Positions 16,606 through 25,109 of a stretch of DNA of 64,000 nucleotides are shown here, piece by piece. The notes beneath the pieces are model-generated. The model was given only the letters and a program-made list of their open reading frames with translations. It was not told the DNA's origin and did no database searches. Source of the DNA: an uncultured Collinsella sp. (GTDB lineage Bacteria > Actinomycetota > Coriobacteriia > Coriobacteriales > Coriobacteriaceae); assembly GCA_900541795.1 (NCBI GenBank), contig UQLC01000002.1:1-64000 (forward strand). The letters run 5' to 3'. Each line of letters starts with the position of its first letter. The first letter of the stretch is position 1. The position numbers and the translations under genes were made by a program.

Positions 16606-19383
16606 TTACTTGCGACCAAATTTGATCTTGATAGCACGCTTAAGCGCATACTTGCCGAGGCTTGGGAGCTTTTGCTCGTATTTGACCATCGTGGAGCACT
16701 CGGGGCGATCGCGATCCAGATGGATGGCGTCAAACGCGCACTTGGTGGTGCACAGGCCGCAGCCAATGCACTTGTTGGGGTCGACGATCGAGGCGCCGCA
16801 GCCCAGGCAGCGGGCGGTCTCGGCGCGCACCTGCTCCTCGGTAAAGGTCTCAACATACTCGCTAAACGGCGCAGCCTTCTCGCGTTCGCGGTCCACATGC
16901 GCAACCTCGCGGCTCGCGTTGTCGTAGCTCTCGAGCACAACGTCGTTGCGGTCGAGCGCGGTGTAGCGGCGCTGGTTGCGGCCGATGGTGAGCGTGGAGC
17001 CCGGCTGCACAAAGCGATGGATGGACACGGCGGCCTCGTGACCGGCGGCGATGGCATCGATGGCAAAGCTCGGACCGGTATAGACGTCGCCGCCCACAAA
17101 GATGTCGGGTTCGGCGGTCTGGTAGGTCTGGGGATCGGCAAGGGCGCCCTGACCACGGCCAAGCTCCACCTTGGAGCCAGCCAGCAGGTCGCCCCACACG
17201 ATGGACTGGCCAATCGACATGACCACGCGGTCGGCATCGACGCGACGCAGGTCGTTCTCGTCGTACTCGGGCGCAAAACGGCCCTCGTCATCGTAGACGC
17301 GCGTGCAGCGCTTAAAGGTGATGCCGCACACACGGCCGGTCTCGTCCAGGTGAACCTCCTTGGGACCCCAGCCGCAGCTGATGTGGGCGCCGTCCTCAAC
17401 GGCCTCGCGACGCTCCTCCTCGCTGGCGGGCATCTGGGCCTCGCTCTCCAGGCAGAACACCTCAACGTGCTCGGAACCCAGACGGCAGGCGTTGCGCGCG
17501 ACGTCGATAGCCACGTTGCCGCCGCCCACCACGATGGTGCGGCCGGGCAGCGCGTCGATCTTGCCACTGTTGACCTTGCGCAAAAAGTCGACGGCCACGG
17601 CCACGTCCTCGGCATCCTCACCCGGAATACCGGCGAGGCGGCCGCCCTGGCAGCCAATGGCAACGTAGAAGGCCTTAAAGCCCTGCTCGCGCAGCTCGTC
17701 GAGTGTCACATCGCGACCGACCTCCACGCCATAGCGGAACTCGGCGCCCATCAGGCGAATGATCTCGACCTCGGCCTCGATAACATCCTTCTGCAGCTTA
17801 AAGCTGGGAATACCGTAGGTGAGCATGCCGCCCGGGCGCTCGTTCTTCTCGAATACGACGGGCTTGTAGCCCTTCTCGGCCAGGTAGAAAGCGCAGGACA
17901 GGCCGGCCGGGCCGGCACCGATAATGGCGATCTTCTGATCGAAGCCGCCGGCGCGTGTCGGCGTCACCACGGGTGGAACATAGCGGGTCGCGGCATCCAG
18001 ATCGCGCTGGGCGATGAACTTCTTGACCTCGTCGATAGCCACGGCGGCGTCCACACGGCCGCGAGTGCAGGCATCCTCACAGCGGCGGTTGCACACACGG
18101 CCGCAGATGGCGGGCAGCGGGTTCTCGCGCTTAATGAGTGCTAGGGCCTCGTCATAGCGACCCTGAGCCGCGAGCTTCAAATAGCCCTGAACGGCGACAT
18201 GCGCGGGGCAGGCCGTCTTGCAGGGAGCGGTGCCGGACTCATGCGTCTCGATGCGGTTGTCGTTGCGGTAGTTGGGCGACCACTTGGTGTAATCCCACTT
18301 GGTGGCATCGGGCAGCTCCTGGCGCGGATACTCGGGCACCTGTCCGCCAGTCTTTTTGCTGCAGAGCTTCTGGCCCAGCTTGGCGGCGCCGGCCGGACAT
18401 ACCTCAACGCAGCGACCGCAGGCCACGCACTTGTCCTTCTCGACCTTGGCGACATAGGCCGAGCGCGACAGGTTGGGCGTGTTGAACAGCTGCGAGGTGC
18501 GCAGGGCATAGCACACGTTGACGTTGCAGTTGCAGATGGCGAAGATCTTGTTCTCGCCATCGATATTGGTGATCTGGTGCACAAAGCCGTTGTCCTCGGC
18601 CTGGCGCAAGATGTCGTAAACCTCGTCGCGCGTCACGTAATGGCCACGATCGGTCTCGACCACGTAGTCGGCCATATCGCCCACGGCGATGCACCAATCG
18701 GCCGGGTCGTCGGCACAGCCCTCACCCATCACGCGACGGCTCGCACGGCAGCTGCAGGTGCTGGCAGCATACTTGCCATCGTATTTGTCGAGCCAGTGCT
18801 CGATATGCTCAATAGGCACCGAGGTGCTCGCGGCGTCAATGGCCTTTTCGACCGGAATGACGTGCATGCCGATACCGGCACCTCCGGGCGGCACCATCGG
18901 CGTGGCTTTGGACAGCGGCCCCTTGGAGGCCTGCTCAAAGAACTTGGCATAGACCGGATGCTCCTCGAGCTGGCTCACGCGCATGTTGAGGAACTCGGCG
19001 GAACCCGGTACCAGCATGGGCAGCACCCACTGCTTGGTGCGCTCGGGATTTTCCCAGTTGTACTCGAGCAGACCCGTGTAGCTCATGTCGTCGAGCATCT
19101 TCTCGATCTGGGCCTCGGGCATGCCGGTGAGCTTGACCATCTCGGGCAGCGTATAGGGACGGCGCATCTTCATCTTGCAGAGCACCTCGGCCTGCTCGTC
19201 GGTTGCGGCCTCGGCAAACGACCAGTACTCGTAGCCCAGCAGCTCGTCGCGATGCAGCAGACGGTTGGTGCAGTGCTCGCACAGCTTGACGATTGCCTCG
19301 CGCGGATGCTCCGGCAGCGGCGGCACGAACTCCGAACCGATGTCGGGCTCGGCGTAGCTAATTCCCGGTCCGTTGAGAATCAT
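16606..19383 (-). CDS. Iron-sulfur flavoprotein oxidoreductase (GltD-like core)
   Basis: 925-aa protein. Residues 1-310 carry a winged-helix-like part and Cys clusters (CSCR at 210-213, CNCNVNVC at 284-291). A ferredoxin motif CVACGRCVEVCP lies at 319-330. A GltD-type region has the Cys clusters CKTACP and CGRVCNRRC. The FAD site is IGAGPAGLS (488-496) and the NAD(P) site GGGNVAIDVAR (620-630). A final ferredoxin motif CIGCGLCTTKC is near the end. It should move electrons between NAD(P)H and FeS partners; the substrate is unknown. ATG 19383 follows AGAAGGGA. It is divergent from the TetR gene and followed by hypA. Confidence 0.85.
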   Translation of the reverse strand: MILNGPGISYAEPDIGSEFVPPLPEHPREAIVKLCEHCTNRLLHRDELLGYEYWSFAEAATDEQAEVLCKMKMRRPYTLPEMVKLTGMPEAQIEKMLDDMSYTGLLEYNWENPERTKQWVLPMLVPGSAEFLNMRVSQLEEHPVYAKFFEQASKGPLSKATPMVPPGGAGIGMHVIPVEKAIDAASTSVPIEHIEHWLDKYDGKYAASTCSCRASRRVMGEGCADDPADWCIAVGDMADYVVETDRGHYVTRDEVYDILRQAEDNGFVHQITNIDGENKIFAICNCNVNVCYALRTSQLFNTPNLSRSAYVAKVEKDKCVACGRCVEVCPAGAAKLGQKLCSKKTGGQVPEYPRQELPDATKWDYTKWSPNYRNDNRIETHESGTAPCKTACPAHVAVQGYLKLAAQGRYDEALALIKRENPLPAICGRVCNRRCEDACTRGRVDAAVAIDEVKKFIAQRDLDAATRYVPPVVTPTRAGGFDQKIAIIGAGPAGLSCAFYLAEKGYKPVVFEKNERPGGMLTYGIPSFKLQKDVIEAEVEIIRLMGAEFRYGVEVGRDVTLDELREQGFKAFYVAIGCQGGRLAGIPGEDAEDVAVAVDFLRKVNSGKIDALPGRTIVVGGGNVAIDVARNACRLGSEHVEVFCLESEAQMPASEEERREAVEDGAHISCGWGPKEVHLDETGRVCGITFKRCTRVYDDEGRFAPEYDENDLRRVDADRVVMSIGQSIVWGDLLAGSKVELGRGQGALADPQTYQTAEPDIFVGGDVYTGPSFAIDAIAAGHEAAVSIHRFVQPGSTLTIGRNQRRYTALDRNDVVLESYDNASREVAHVDREREKAAPFSEYVETFTEEQVRAETARCLGCGASIVDPNKCIGCGLCTTKCAFDAIHLDRDRPECSTMVKYEQKLPSLGKYALKRAIKIKFGRK

Positions 19384-19475
19384 GGTTGTCCCTTCTCTTG
19401 CCACAGCCCGGCGAGACCGCAGCGCCCCTCTTTTTTGCAGGCCGGGCATGCCCCCATGCCGTTCACCCGCCATTG

Positions 19476-19490
19476 TTGACATTGTGTCAA
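19476..19490. promoter_or_regulatory. 15-bp palindrome, candidate TetR operator 1
   Basis: TTGACA-ttg-TGTCAA is perfectly symmetric and lies between the divergent oxidoreductase and TetR genes. Its centre is 23 bp from operator 2, which has the same architecture. Confidence 0.6.
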
Positions 19491-19498
19491 AAATAGTA

Positions 19499-19513
19499 TT
19501 GACGAACCGTCAA
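19499..19513. promoter_or_regulatory. 15-bp palindrome, candidate TetR operator 2
   Basis: TTGACG-aac-CGTCAA is perfectly symmetric. Together with operator 1 the consensus is TTGACRnnnYGTCAA. TetR proteins usually repress divergent neighbours through such sites. Confidence 0.6.
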
Positions 19514-19571
19514 CAATATTCAAGACTGTTAGGCGAACGGTCAGGCAAAAGAGGATGAAAGGCGGCAAAAC

Positions 19572-20234
19572 ATGGGCAACAACGCAGCAGATACCTCTGT
19601 GGTCGATGCCGTCCCTGCATCCGATAGCGCGGCAAAGCGCCTGACGGGCGACGAACGCCGTCGCGAGATCCTTGATGCCGTGCGCACCGTAAGCTCCGAG
19701 CTGGGCGTGTCCCACCTATCGGTATCGGCCGTGACCAAACGCGCCGGCTGCACGCGCTCATTGTTCTACCACTACTTTGCCGATATGGACGCCGCCGTCA
19801 CTGCCGTCATGGACGAGGCAATCGACGGTTTTATCTCCGAGCTCGAGCAGTGGAATGCCAGCCGCACCGTCGGCGATATCGAGGGCGCGCTCGACACCGT
19901 CGCCCCGCTCTTTAAGCGTCTGGTCGCCAGCGGCCACGAACTGCCGCACACTCTGACCTCCAACAGCGGCGCGCTCTACGGCGGCTTTCTGCACAACGTG
20001 GTTCAGCGCGTGGCTCAGTACATCTGCGACACCACCGTGGTGGACTTTGTCGCCCATCATGAGCTACGCATCGACCATGTCTACGAGACGTTCTACACCC
20101 TCATCATGGGTCTTTTGATGTATATCCGCACGCACCCCGATGTGCCCGACGAGACGGTCAAGGAAATCATCGCCTCGACACTCCACATCGAGGGCTACAC
20201 CGCCAAGTATCCGGAGCGCATGCCCCAGAACTGA
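19572..20234 (+). CDS. TetR family transcriptional regulator
   Basis: 220-aa protein with an N-terminal TetR DNA-binding domain (about 21-67): ERRREILDAVRTVSSELG, then LSVSAVTKRAGCTRSLFYHYF, the classic helix-turn-helix ending. The C-terminal ligand domain is not recognisable. An N-terminal extension of about 20 residues is Asp/Ala-rich. It is divergent from the oxidoreductase-hypA operon with two palindromes between, and 63 nt upstream of the DUF5692-like gene in the same direction. It probably controls both units. Confidence 0.92.
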   Translation: MGNNAADTSVVDAVPASDSAAKRLTGDERRREILDAVRTVSSELGVSHLSVSAVTKRAGCTRSLFYHYFADMDAAVTAVMDEAIDGFISELEQWNASRTVGDIEGALDTVAPLFKRLVASGHELPHTLTSNSGALYGGFLHNVVQRVAQYICDTTVVDFVAHHELRIDHVYETFYTLIMGLLMYIRTHPDVPDETVKEIIASTLHIEGYTAKYPERMPQN

Positions 20235-20297
20235 CGACATTTGGCCAAACTGCCCGCGATCAGAAGAGGGGCCGCGGGCGTGTGAAAGGAGAGCAGC

Positions 20298-21305
20298 ATG
20301 CTGTTCGATGTTTGGGGTAGCGATACCCTTATCCACTGGGCCGGCTGGGCCATGGTCTTTATTGGCCTGATCGTGCTCAACGAGGTCGGCCGCCGCACCA
20401 AGCTGGGCGCGGCAATCATCTTTGGCGTGGCTCCGCTGGCCATGACCATCTATTGCGTCGCTATCGCCATCGGCGTCTCACAGGGTGCCGAGTGGGCGCT
20501 CACCAACCCCACCCATGTGTACCAGAACAGCTGGTTCCACTACGCCAAGGTCTACGCGGCGCTGGCCGGCTGCTGGGGCTTCATTGCCATTAAGTACCAG
20601 TGGGGCAAGATCGGCAAGGCGCATTGGTTCCGCGCGTGGCCGTTTGTGATCGTCGCCATCAACATCTTGATCGCCGTCGTGTCCGACTTTGAGAGCGCCT
20701 ATCACTTCTTTGTCCTGGGCCAGTCCACTTGGGTCACCTCCGAAGGTGCTACGCAGCTGGCCGGCTGGAACAACGTGTTCAACGGCATCGCCGGTCTCAT
20801 CAACATCTTCTGCATGACCGGTTGGTGGAGCGTCTACGCCTCCGAGGACAAGACCGATATGCTGTGGCCCGACATGACCTGGGTCTACATCATCGCCTAC
20901 GATATCTGGAACTTCTGCTACACCTACAACTGCCTGCCCACCCACTCCTGGTTCTGCGGCTTTGCGCTGCTGCTGGCGCCCACCGTCGCCGCCTTTATCT
21001 GGAACAAGGGCGGCTGGATCCAGAACCGCGCCTTTACGCTGGCTATTTGGTGCATGTTTGCCCAGGTGTTCCCGTACTTCCAGGAGGAGTCCATCTTTGT
21101 GACCCACTCCACGCTCGACCCCGGCGCCGCTACCGCGGTCTCGATCGCCGCACTGGTCGCCAACGTCGCCGCGATCATCTACATCGCCTACCGCGCCAAG
21201 AAGCTCGGCCGCAATCCCTACAAGCAGGATGTCTTTGAGGGCACCAGCGATTGGGAGAAGGCCACCGCCCGCCGCGCCAAGGTTGATTACGCTCACGCCG
21301 AGTAA
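20298..21305 (+). CDS. Polytopic membrane protein, DUF5692-like
   Basis: 335-aa protein with about nine hydrophobic segments, many Trp residues and a short basic C-terminal tail. The length and the Trp/Tyr-rich segment WVYIIAYDIWNFCYTYNCLP match what I know of DUF5692, whose function is unknown. AAAGGAG lies 7 nt before the ATG. It follows the TetR gene and ends at a strong terminator. Co-location with a TetR regulator and an iron-sulfur flavoprotein suggests a shared, possibly redox-linked or transport role. That is inference only. Confidence 0.7.
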   Translation: MLFDVWGSDTLIHWAGWAMVFIGLIVLNEVGRRTKLGAAIIFGVAPLAMTIYCVAIAIGVSQGAEWALTNPTHVYQNSWFHYAKVYAALAGCWGFIAIKYQWGKIGKAHWFRAWPFVIVAINILIAVVSDFESAYHFFVLGQSTWVTSEGATQLAGWNNVFNGIAGLINIFCMTGWWSVYASEDKTDMLWPDMTWVYIIAYDIWNFCYTYNCLPTHSWFCGFALLLAPTVAAFIWNKGGWIQNRAFTLAIWCMFAQVFPYFQEESIFVTHSTLDPGAATAVSIAALVANVAAIIYIAYRAKKLGRNPYKQDVFEGTSDWEKATARRAKVDYAHAE

Positions 21306-21375
21306 CGCGCCTGACGCAAACATCGCTTGAGTACGAAGCCGTATAGCCGGCTCCGCGCAACTCAACGCATTGCAG

Positions 21376-21416
21376 AGCCCCCGGAATGTGATTCGTTCGC
21401 GTTCCGGGGGCTTTTT
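21376..21416 (+). terminator. Terminator after the DUF5692-like gene
   Basis: Stem agcccccggaa / ttccgggggct followed by a T-run. It lies about 70 nt after the stop codon. Confidence 0.9.
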
Positions 21417-21538
21417 GCTGCCGCGAGGATGCGGCCGAACGATGCGCTCGAGTTAAATCGGATCTTATATTTCGCACGCGCTTTATATGGCTCCATTTTT
21501 GGGTACAGTGTTGTCCCGATATTGAGCTTGGGGGATAT

Positions 21539-23035
21539 ATGAAAGATGAGACGATGGGCCAAGAGGATGCGGCCCAAGATGCAGAAGCTTGCGCTGAGGC
21601 CTTGGAGAGCTTAGACCGGATTTCACTCGATGAGATTGCGTTTGACGATTCGGGCGTTGATGTGCAGGATGAGCCGGAAACCGAGGCGCAATCCGATGAT
21701 CAGGATGCAGGCGACGTTGAGCCTGCCGAGGATGAGGCAGATCACGAAGACACCGAAAGCGAGGCCGGCAACCAGCCCGAATCCGACACGGGCGAGGAAA
21801 CCGTCTTGCTCGACAGCTTACCGGCCGAGGATTCGCTGACCCGCGAGCTTCCTGGCCTGGGTTCCGCACCAGCCGTGGACGAGACCATCGCCATGGGCGA
21901 TATTCCCCTACCATCCGTTCCCTCGGCACGCGAGGCCGAGGTTCGCCATCGCAAGATGTCGCCCAAGCGCCGCAACCTGATGGTTGCCGGCGTTGTGGCC
22001 GTCGCGCTCGTCGCCGGCGGCGCAGGCTATGCTGCCTGGAACGGATATCAGCAAGAGCAGGCTGCCACTGTCGCCGCCAATGCCCACACGATGATGTCAG
22101 TGCAGATTGGCGTGCAGGCCGCGGGCCTCGACTGTTCCACTGGCTCAAAGATCCCCGTGCAGGTGAGTGGCCAGGACTCCGACGGCTCTTCTGTGAGCGA
22201 AACACTCTACGTTGACGAGCACGGCCGCGGCATCAAACTGCTGCCCGGCGATTACACGCTCTCCATCGCTGCCTCCCCCATCGCGGCCGACGGCACCATC
22301 TATACCGTCCCGACCACCAAGACGCAGGTCACCGTTAAGAGCGATGGACAGGATTTAAGTGCCCAGGCCACCTTTAAGCTCAAGGTGCCTTCGGCCGACA
22401 CGGTGACTGACGACCAGATCGATGCCGCCGCCAAGTATGCCGAGGAGGGCGGTGCGAGCTCCGCTGCGGCTGCCAAAGTGCTCCAGCAGGCAGCAACCGC
22501 GCGGCGCGACGCCGCCGTCAATGCCGTGAGCGCGCAAAAGGCACAGGCGTCCCGTGATGCTGACGCTCGCCACAAGGCAACCGACCTCTACCAGCTCGAT
22601 ATTCCCGTCGAGTGGTACGGCAAGGTCGCAACTTGGCAAAACGGAAGCACGCTATGCATCTATCTGGGCGACGACGCCAATACGCCGCTCGTGACGCTCG
22701 TTGCGGTGCGCGAGGGCGAGAGCTTTACGCCCGATGAAGGCGATACGGTTTTGGGCGCGGCCAATCTAGGCAACGGTTATACCGTCTACGCCAGCGGCCC
22801 CGTCTATCCGTACGTGGTGCCCCAGACCATCAACGGACGGACGCAGAACCCCGTGTCAACCTACCCCATGGACACGGCCATTGAGCTTGTCGAGCTTACG
22901 ACCGGCAACCGCTACACCTATAGCCAGATCAAGAACGTACTGGTCGGCAAAGACGGCAAAGCCGACGCCGCGACCAAACTCGAGACCGACTACCTCGCGC
23001 AGATCCTGCTGCCGAGCATCAAAGCCCAGGACTAG
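21539..23035 (+). CDS. Membrane-anchored protein with acidic cytoplasmic N-terminus
   Basis: 498-aa protein of unknown function. Residues 1-140 are highly acidic and low in complexity. Basic residues SPKRR precede one membrane helix (about 147-167, LMVAGVVAVALVAGGAGYA). About 330 residues should lie outside the cell, with a beta-rich first part (Ig-like pattern, 175-285), a short Ala-rich helical stretch (about 300-345) and a C-terminal domain. The topology resembles a zinc-ribbon-less membrane sensor or wall-associated protein. GGGGG lies 6 nt before the ATG. It stands alone between terminators. Confidence 0.75.
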   Translation: MKDETMGQEDAAQDAEACAEALESLDRISLDEIAFDDSGVDVQDEPETEAQSDDQDAGDVEPAEDEADHEDTESEAGNQPESDTGEETVLLDSLPAEDSLTRELPGLGSAPAVDETIAMGDIPLPSVPSAREAEVRHRKMSPKRRNLMVAGVVAVALVAGGAGYAAWNGYQQEQAATVAANAHTMMSVQIGVQAAGLDCSTGSKIPVQVSGQDSDGSSVSETLYVDEHGRGIKLLPGDYTLSIAASPIAADGTIYTVPTTKTQVTVKSDGQDLSAQATFKLKVPSADTVTDDQIDAAAKYAEEGGASSAAAAKVLQQAATARRDAAVNAVSAQKAQASRDADARHKATDLYQLDIPVEWYGKVATWQNGSTLCIYLGDDANTPLVTLVAVREGESFTPDEGDTVLGAANLGNGYTVYASGPVYPYVVPQTINGRTQNPVSTYPMDTAIELVELTTGNRYTYSQIKNVLVGKDGKADAATKLETDYLAQILLPSIKAQD

Positions 23036-23070
23036 CCGGGCGCAGCAAGGTGCTCCCCAACCATGATGAA

Positions 23071-23092
23071 GGGGCCAGGAGGTCCTGGCCCC
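23071..23092. terminator. GC-rich hairpin between convergent genes
   Basis: ggggccagg-aggt-cctggcccc-type stem between the convergent genes ending at 23035 and 23108. It lacks a T-run but is well placed to end both. Confidence 0.55.
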
Positions 23093-23107
23093 ACGATCCG
23101 TAGATGA

Positions 23108-24460
23108 TTAGGCAAGGAGCCACTTCCATGCGGGCACAACGTGTACCACACCGTGTTCGCATGGAATATCGGCCTGCTCATCCATGGTAACGATTGCCGA
23201 CTCGCCAAGATCGAACTGGGCCATCGAGGCATCAAGCGCGGCAATTTCGCGCTCGCGCGTTTTCTCACTTGCCATATCCACACTCACCTGAATCAGGCTA
23301 TAAGCCCGCATGAGAAGTGCGTCCCCAGCCACAAAGTCCACCTCATGGCTTTTGCTCTTCTCTTTGATCAGCAGGCGGCAGACCGAGCCGGTCCTCACCG
23401 CGGGAGTCCTTCTTCTTAGCGCATTGAACACTGCGGTCTCGAGCCTCTGGCCCTGGTCCAATGCCGATGCGGGAGAGAATGCTCCAAACATCGCAGGGTC
23501 GACAGCGTAGACCTTAGACGCAGACCGCATGTTATTTGCCAATGAACGCGTGAACTCCGGCACAGAAAATAACAGGTAGGCATCCTCATAATACTCAAGT
23601 AAATCGCTGAGCGAATTACGACTGACGGGTATCTGTCTGCTCTTGAACTCGTTGTACACTTTGTTCACTGACAGCTCTCGTCCCGAAGATGCCATACACC
23701 GCGTCAAGAACAGCGATGCCAGGCGAGGGTTCTTGACGTCGTAACGCTCAATGACGTCCATAGCGACCGTTCGCGAAGCATATTCCTGTAGCAGCTGAAT
23801 CGCGTCTGCGGGCGTCTGCTCAAGCGTCGCGATGAATCCCCCTCGTTCAAGATATCCGATCAGATGATGTCGAAGCAGCGCCGCATCGCTTGGGGAAAAG
23901 GTTGCATCTGGCTCGAAAACGCTCCCCGTCTTATACCGAACGTATTCCGAAAAACTCAACGGAAAAAGCTCCCGTATAAGAGAACGACCCCTGAACTCGC
24001 TCTTAAGCTCTGAGGACAGCATCTTAGAAGAAGATCCCGTCACATAGACGGTCGCTTTCTCCGTATCGACTACACGCCGCAGAAACGCACCCCATTCGGG
24101 AATTTCCTGGATCTCGTCAAAGAAAATGTAAGCGCCCTCGGTTCGAGCAGCAGGATACAGCGCATAGAACGTGTCGAGCACGTCCGCCAGCAGCGATGAC
24201 TCATACGGGCGCAAGCGCTCGTCCTCAAAATTAAAGTAAAGCATCCGGTCAAGCTCGACGCCCCGGCCCTGAAGCCGCTGCATCTCCTGATACAGGCGAT
24301 ACGTCTTTCCACAACGGCGGGCCCCCACAACCACATTTACGATGTTGTCGCGCTTTGGCTCCTGTGGGTTTTCCAGATCAAGATCTCGCTCAAAGACCTG
24401 CGGAACCCCCTGCTGTTCAAAGTCCTTTATTTTCTGGGCGATCAAGTCGTTGAATGCCAT
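23108..24460 (-). CDS. AAA ATPase with DUF4143 domain
   Basis: 450-aa protein of the ATP-binding/DUF4143 family, common in gut bacteria and of unknown role. Walker A is VGARRCGKT (about 45-53), Walker B is YIFFDEIQEIPEW (about 109-121), and sensor-like VTGSSS follows. The C-terminal half (about 200-450) is the nuclease-like DUF4143 region, with ALRRRTP and a late SHEVDFVAGD that fits a degenerate PD-(D/E)xK strand. GC is lower than in neighbours, suggesting transfer. Its promoter lies in a large inverted repeat, hinting at autoregulation. Confidence 0.85.
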   Translation of the reverse strand: MAFNDLIAQKIKDFEQQGVPQVFERDLDLENPQEPKRDNIVNVVVGARRCGKTYRLYQEMQRLQGRGVELDRMLYFNFEDERLRPYESSLLADVLDTFYALYPAARTEGAYIFFDEIQEIPEWGAFLRRVVDTEKATVYVTGSSSKMLSSELKSEFRGRSLIRELFPLSFSEYVRYKTGSVFEPDATFSPSDAALLRHHLIGYLERGGFIATLEQTPADAIQLLQEYASRTVAMDVIERYDVKNPRLASLFLTRCMASSGRELSVNKVYNEFKSRQIPVSRNSLSDLLEYYEDAYLLFSVPEFTRSLANNMRSASKVYAVDPAMFGAFSPASALDQGQRLETAVFNALRRRTPAVRTGSVCRLLIKEKSKSHEVDFVAGDALLMRAYSLIQVSVDMASEKTREREIAALDASMAQFDLGESAIVTMDEQADIPCEHGVVHVVPAWKWLLA

Positions 24461-24468
24461 GATTCTCC

Positions 24469-24528
24469 AATCTTGCTCTCTAGCTAATCAAAATTATACT
24501 GATTCTTGATTAATTAGAGAGCAAGATT
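24469..24528. promoter_or_regulatory. 22-bp-arm inverted repeat over the promoter of the DUF4143 gene
   Basis: Arms aatcttgctctctagctaat and attaattagagagcaagatt (20 of 22 bp match when two more bases are included) enclose a minus-strand TATAAT. The left arm ends next to the Shine-Dalgarno region. It may be an operator, or fold in the 5' leader and mask the ribosome site. Confidence 0.55.
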
Positions 24529-24690
24529 ATGTGTAGCTTGATTAACACTTAAGCAAGTTTTTCACTATTATTGCTCCGAAGGATATCGAGTGGCTAAGAG
24601 GACAACCGAGCTCGAATGCGACTCCCCGAGCAGTCAATTTGGGACGGGGCTTTTTTGACTACCCTCCCCCTGCAGAAAAATCCCTAACGC

Positions 24691-24757
24691 AGTTGCGGTG
24701 AAATAGGGACTGTTTTTGCTGGTCAAACCGCAAAACAATCCCTATTTCGCCGCAACT
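24691..24757. repeat. Palindromic repeat, family agttgcggtg (copy 1)
   Basis: Arms agttgcggtgaaatagggac and gtccctatttcaccgcaact-like (23 of 25 bp paired) around a 14-nt loop. A second member lies at 61765-61833. It is downstream of the small gene ending at 24782 and may end its transcript. Confidence 0.7.
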
Positions 24758-24781
24758 TATTGGTGGCCTTTTGGGTGGCAC

Positions 24782-24976
24782 TCAGCGCCACGGATCGGCT
24801 TCGAACATCGGCTCACGCTCGGGGCGGCGATCGCTGTAGGGATCGTAGCCGTCGTCGTCCTCGTTCTCGGCACGGATGTAGGGGTCGCACGGCTTAGGTG
24901 CCGGCTTAGGCGCAGGCTTGGGTGCGGCGGGCGCTGCCTCAGCCGCCGGCGCGCTTGTCTTGATCTCGTCTTTCAT
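24782..24976 (-). CDS. Small Ala/Pro-rich acidic protein
   Basis: 64-aa product, not recognised. The N-terminus MKDEIKTSAP leads to an Ala/Pro stretch with three APKP-type units, then a strongly acidic C-terminal half. It looks intrinsically disordered. AAGGAG lies 8-9 nt before the ATG at 24976; a longer start at 25048 would run into the clpB terminator and is rejected. It lies downstream of clpB in the same direction but is separated from it by a terminator. Confidence 0.55.
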   Translation of the reverse strand: MKDEIKTSAPAAEAAPAAPKPAPKPAPKPCDPYIRAENEDDDGYDPYSDRRPEREPMFEADPWR

Positions 24977-25030
24977 CTGAATAGCTCCTTGCCATGTGCT
25001 CACGTTCAACACCATCGATTGTCGCACGAA

Positions 25031-25066
25031 AAAGGGCGGCAGACCCAATTGGATCCGCCGCCCTTG
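25031..25066 (-). terminator. Terminator of clpB
   Basis: aaagggcggc / gccgcccttt-type stem (9-10 bp) with a 15-nt loop, just after the clpB stop. A-rich sequence on the left gives the U-run on the minus strand. Confidence 0.75.
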
Positions 25067-25109
25067 GCGTTTAGAGACGACTGGCAGATTTTAAGGCATG
25101 GCCCAAAAT

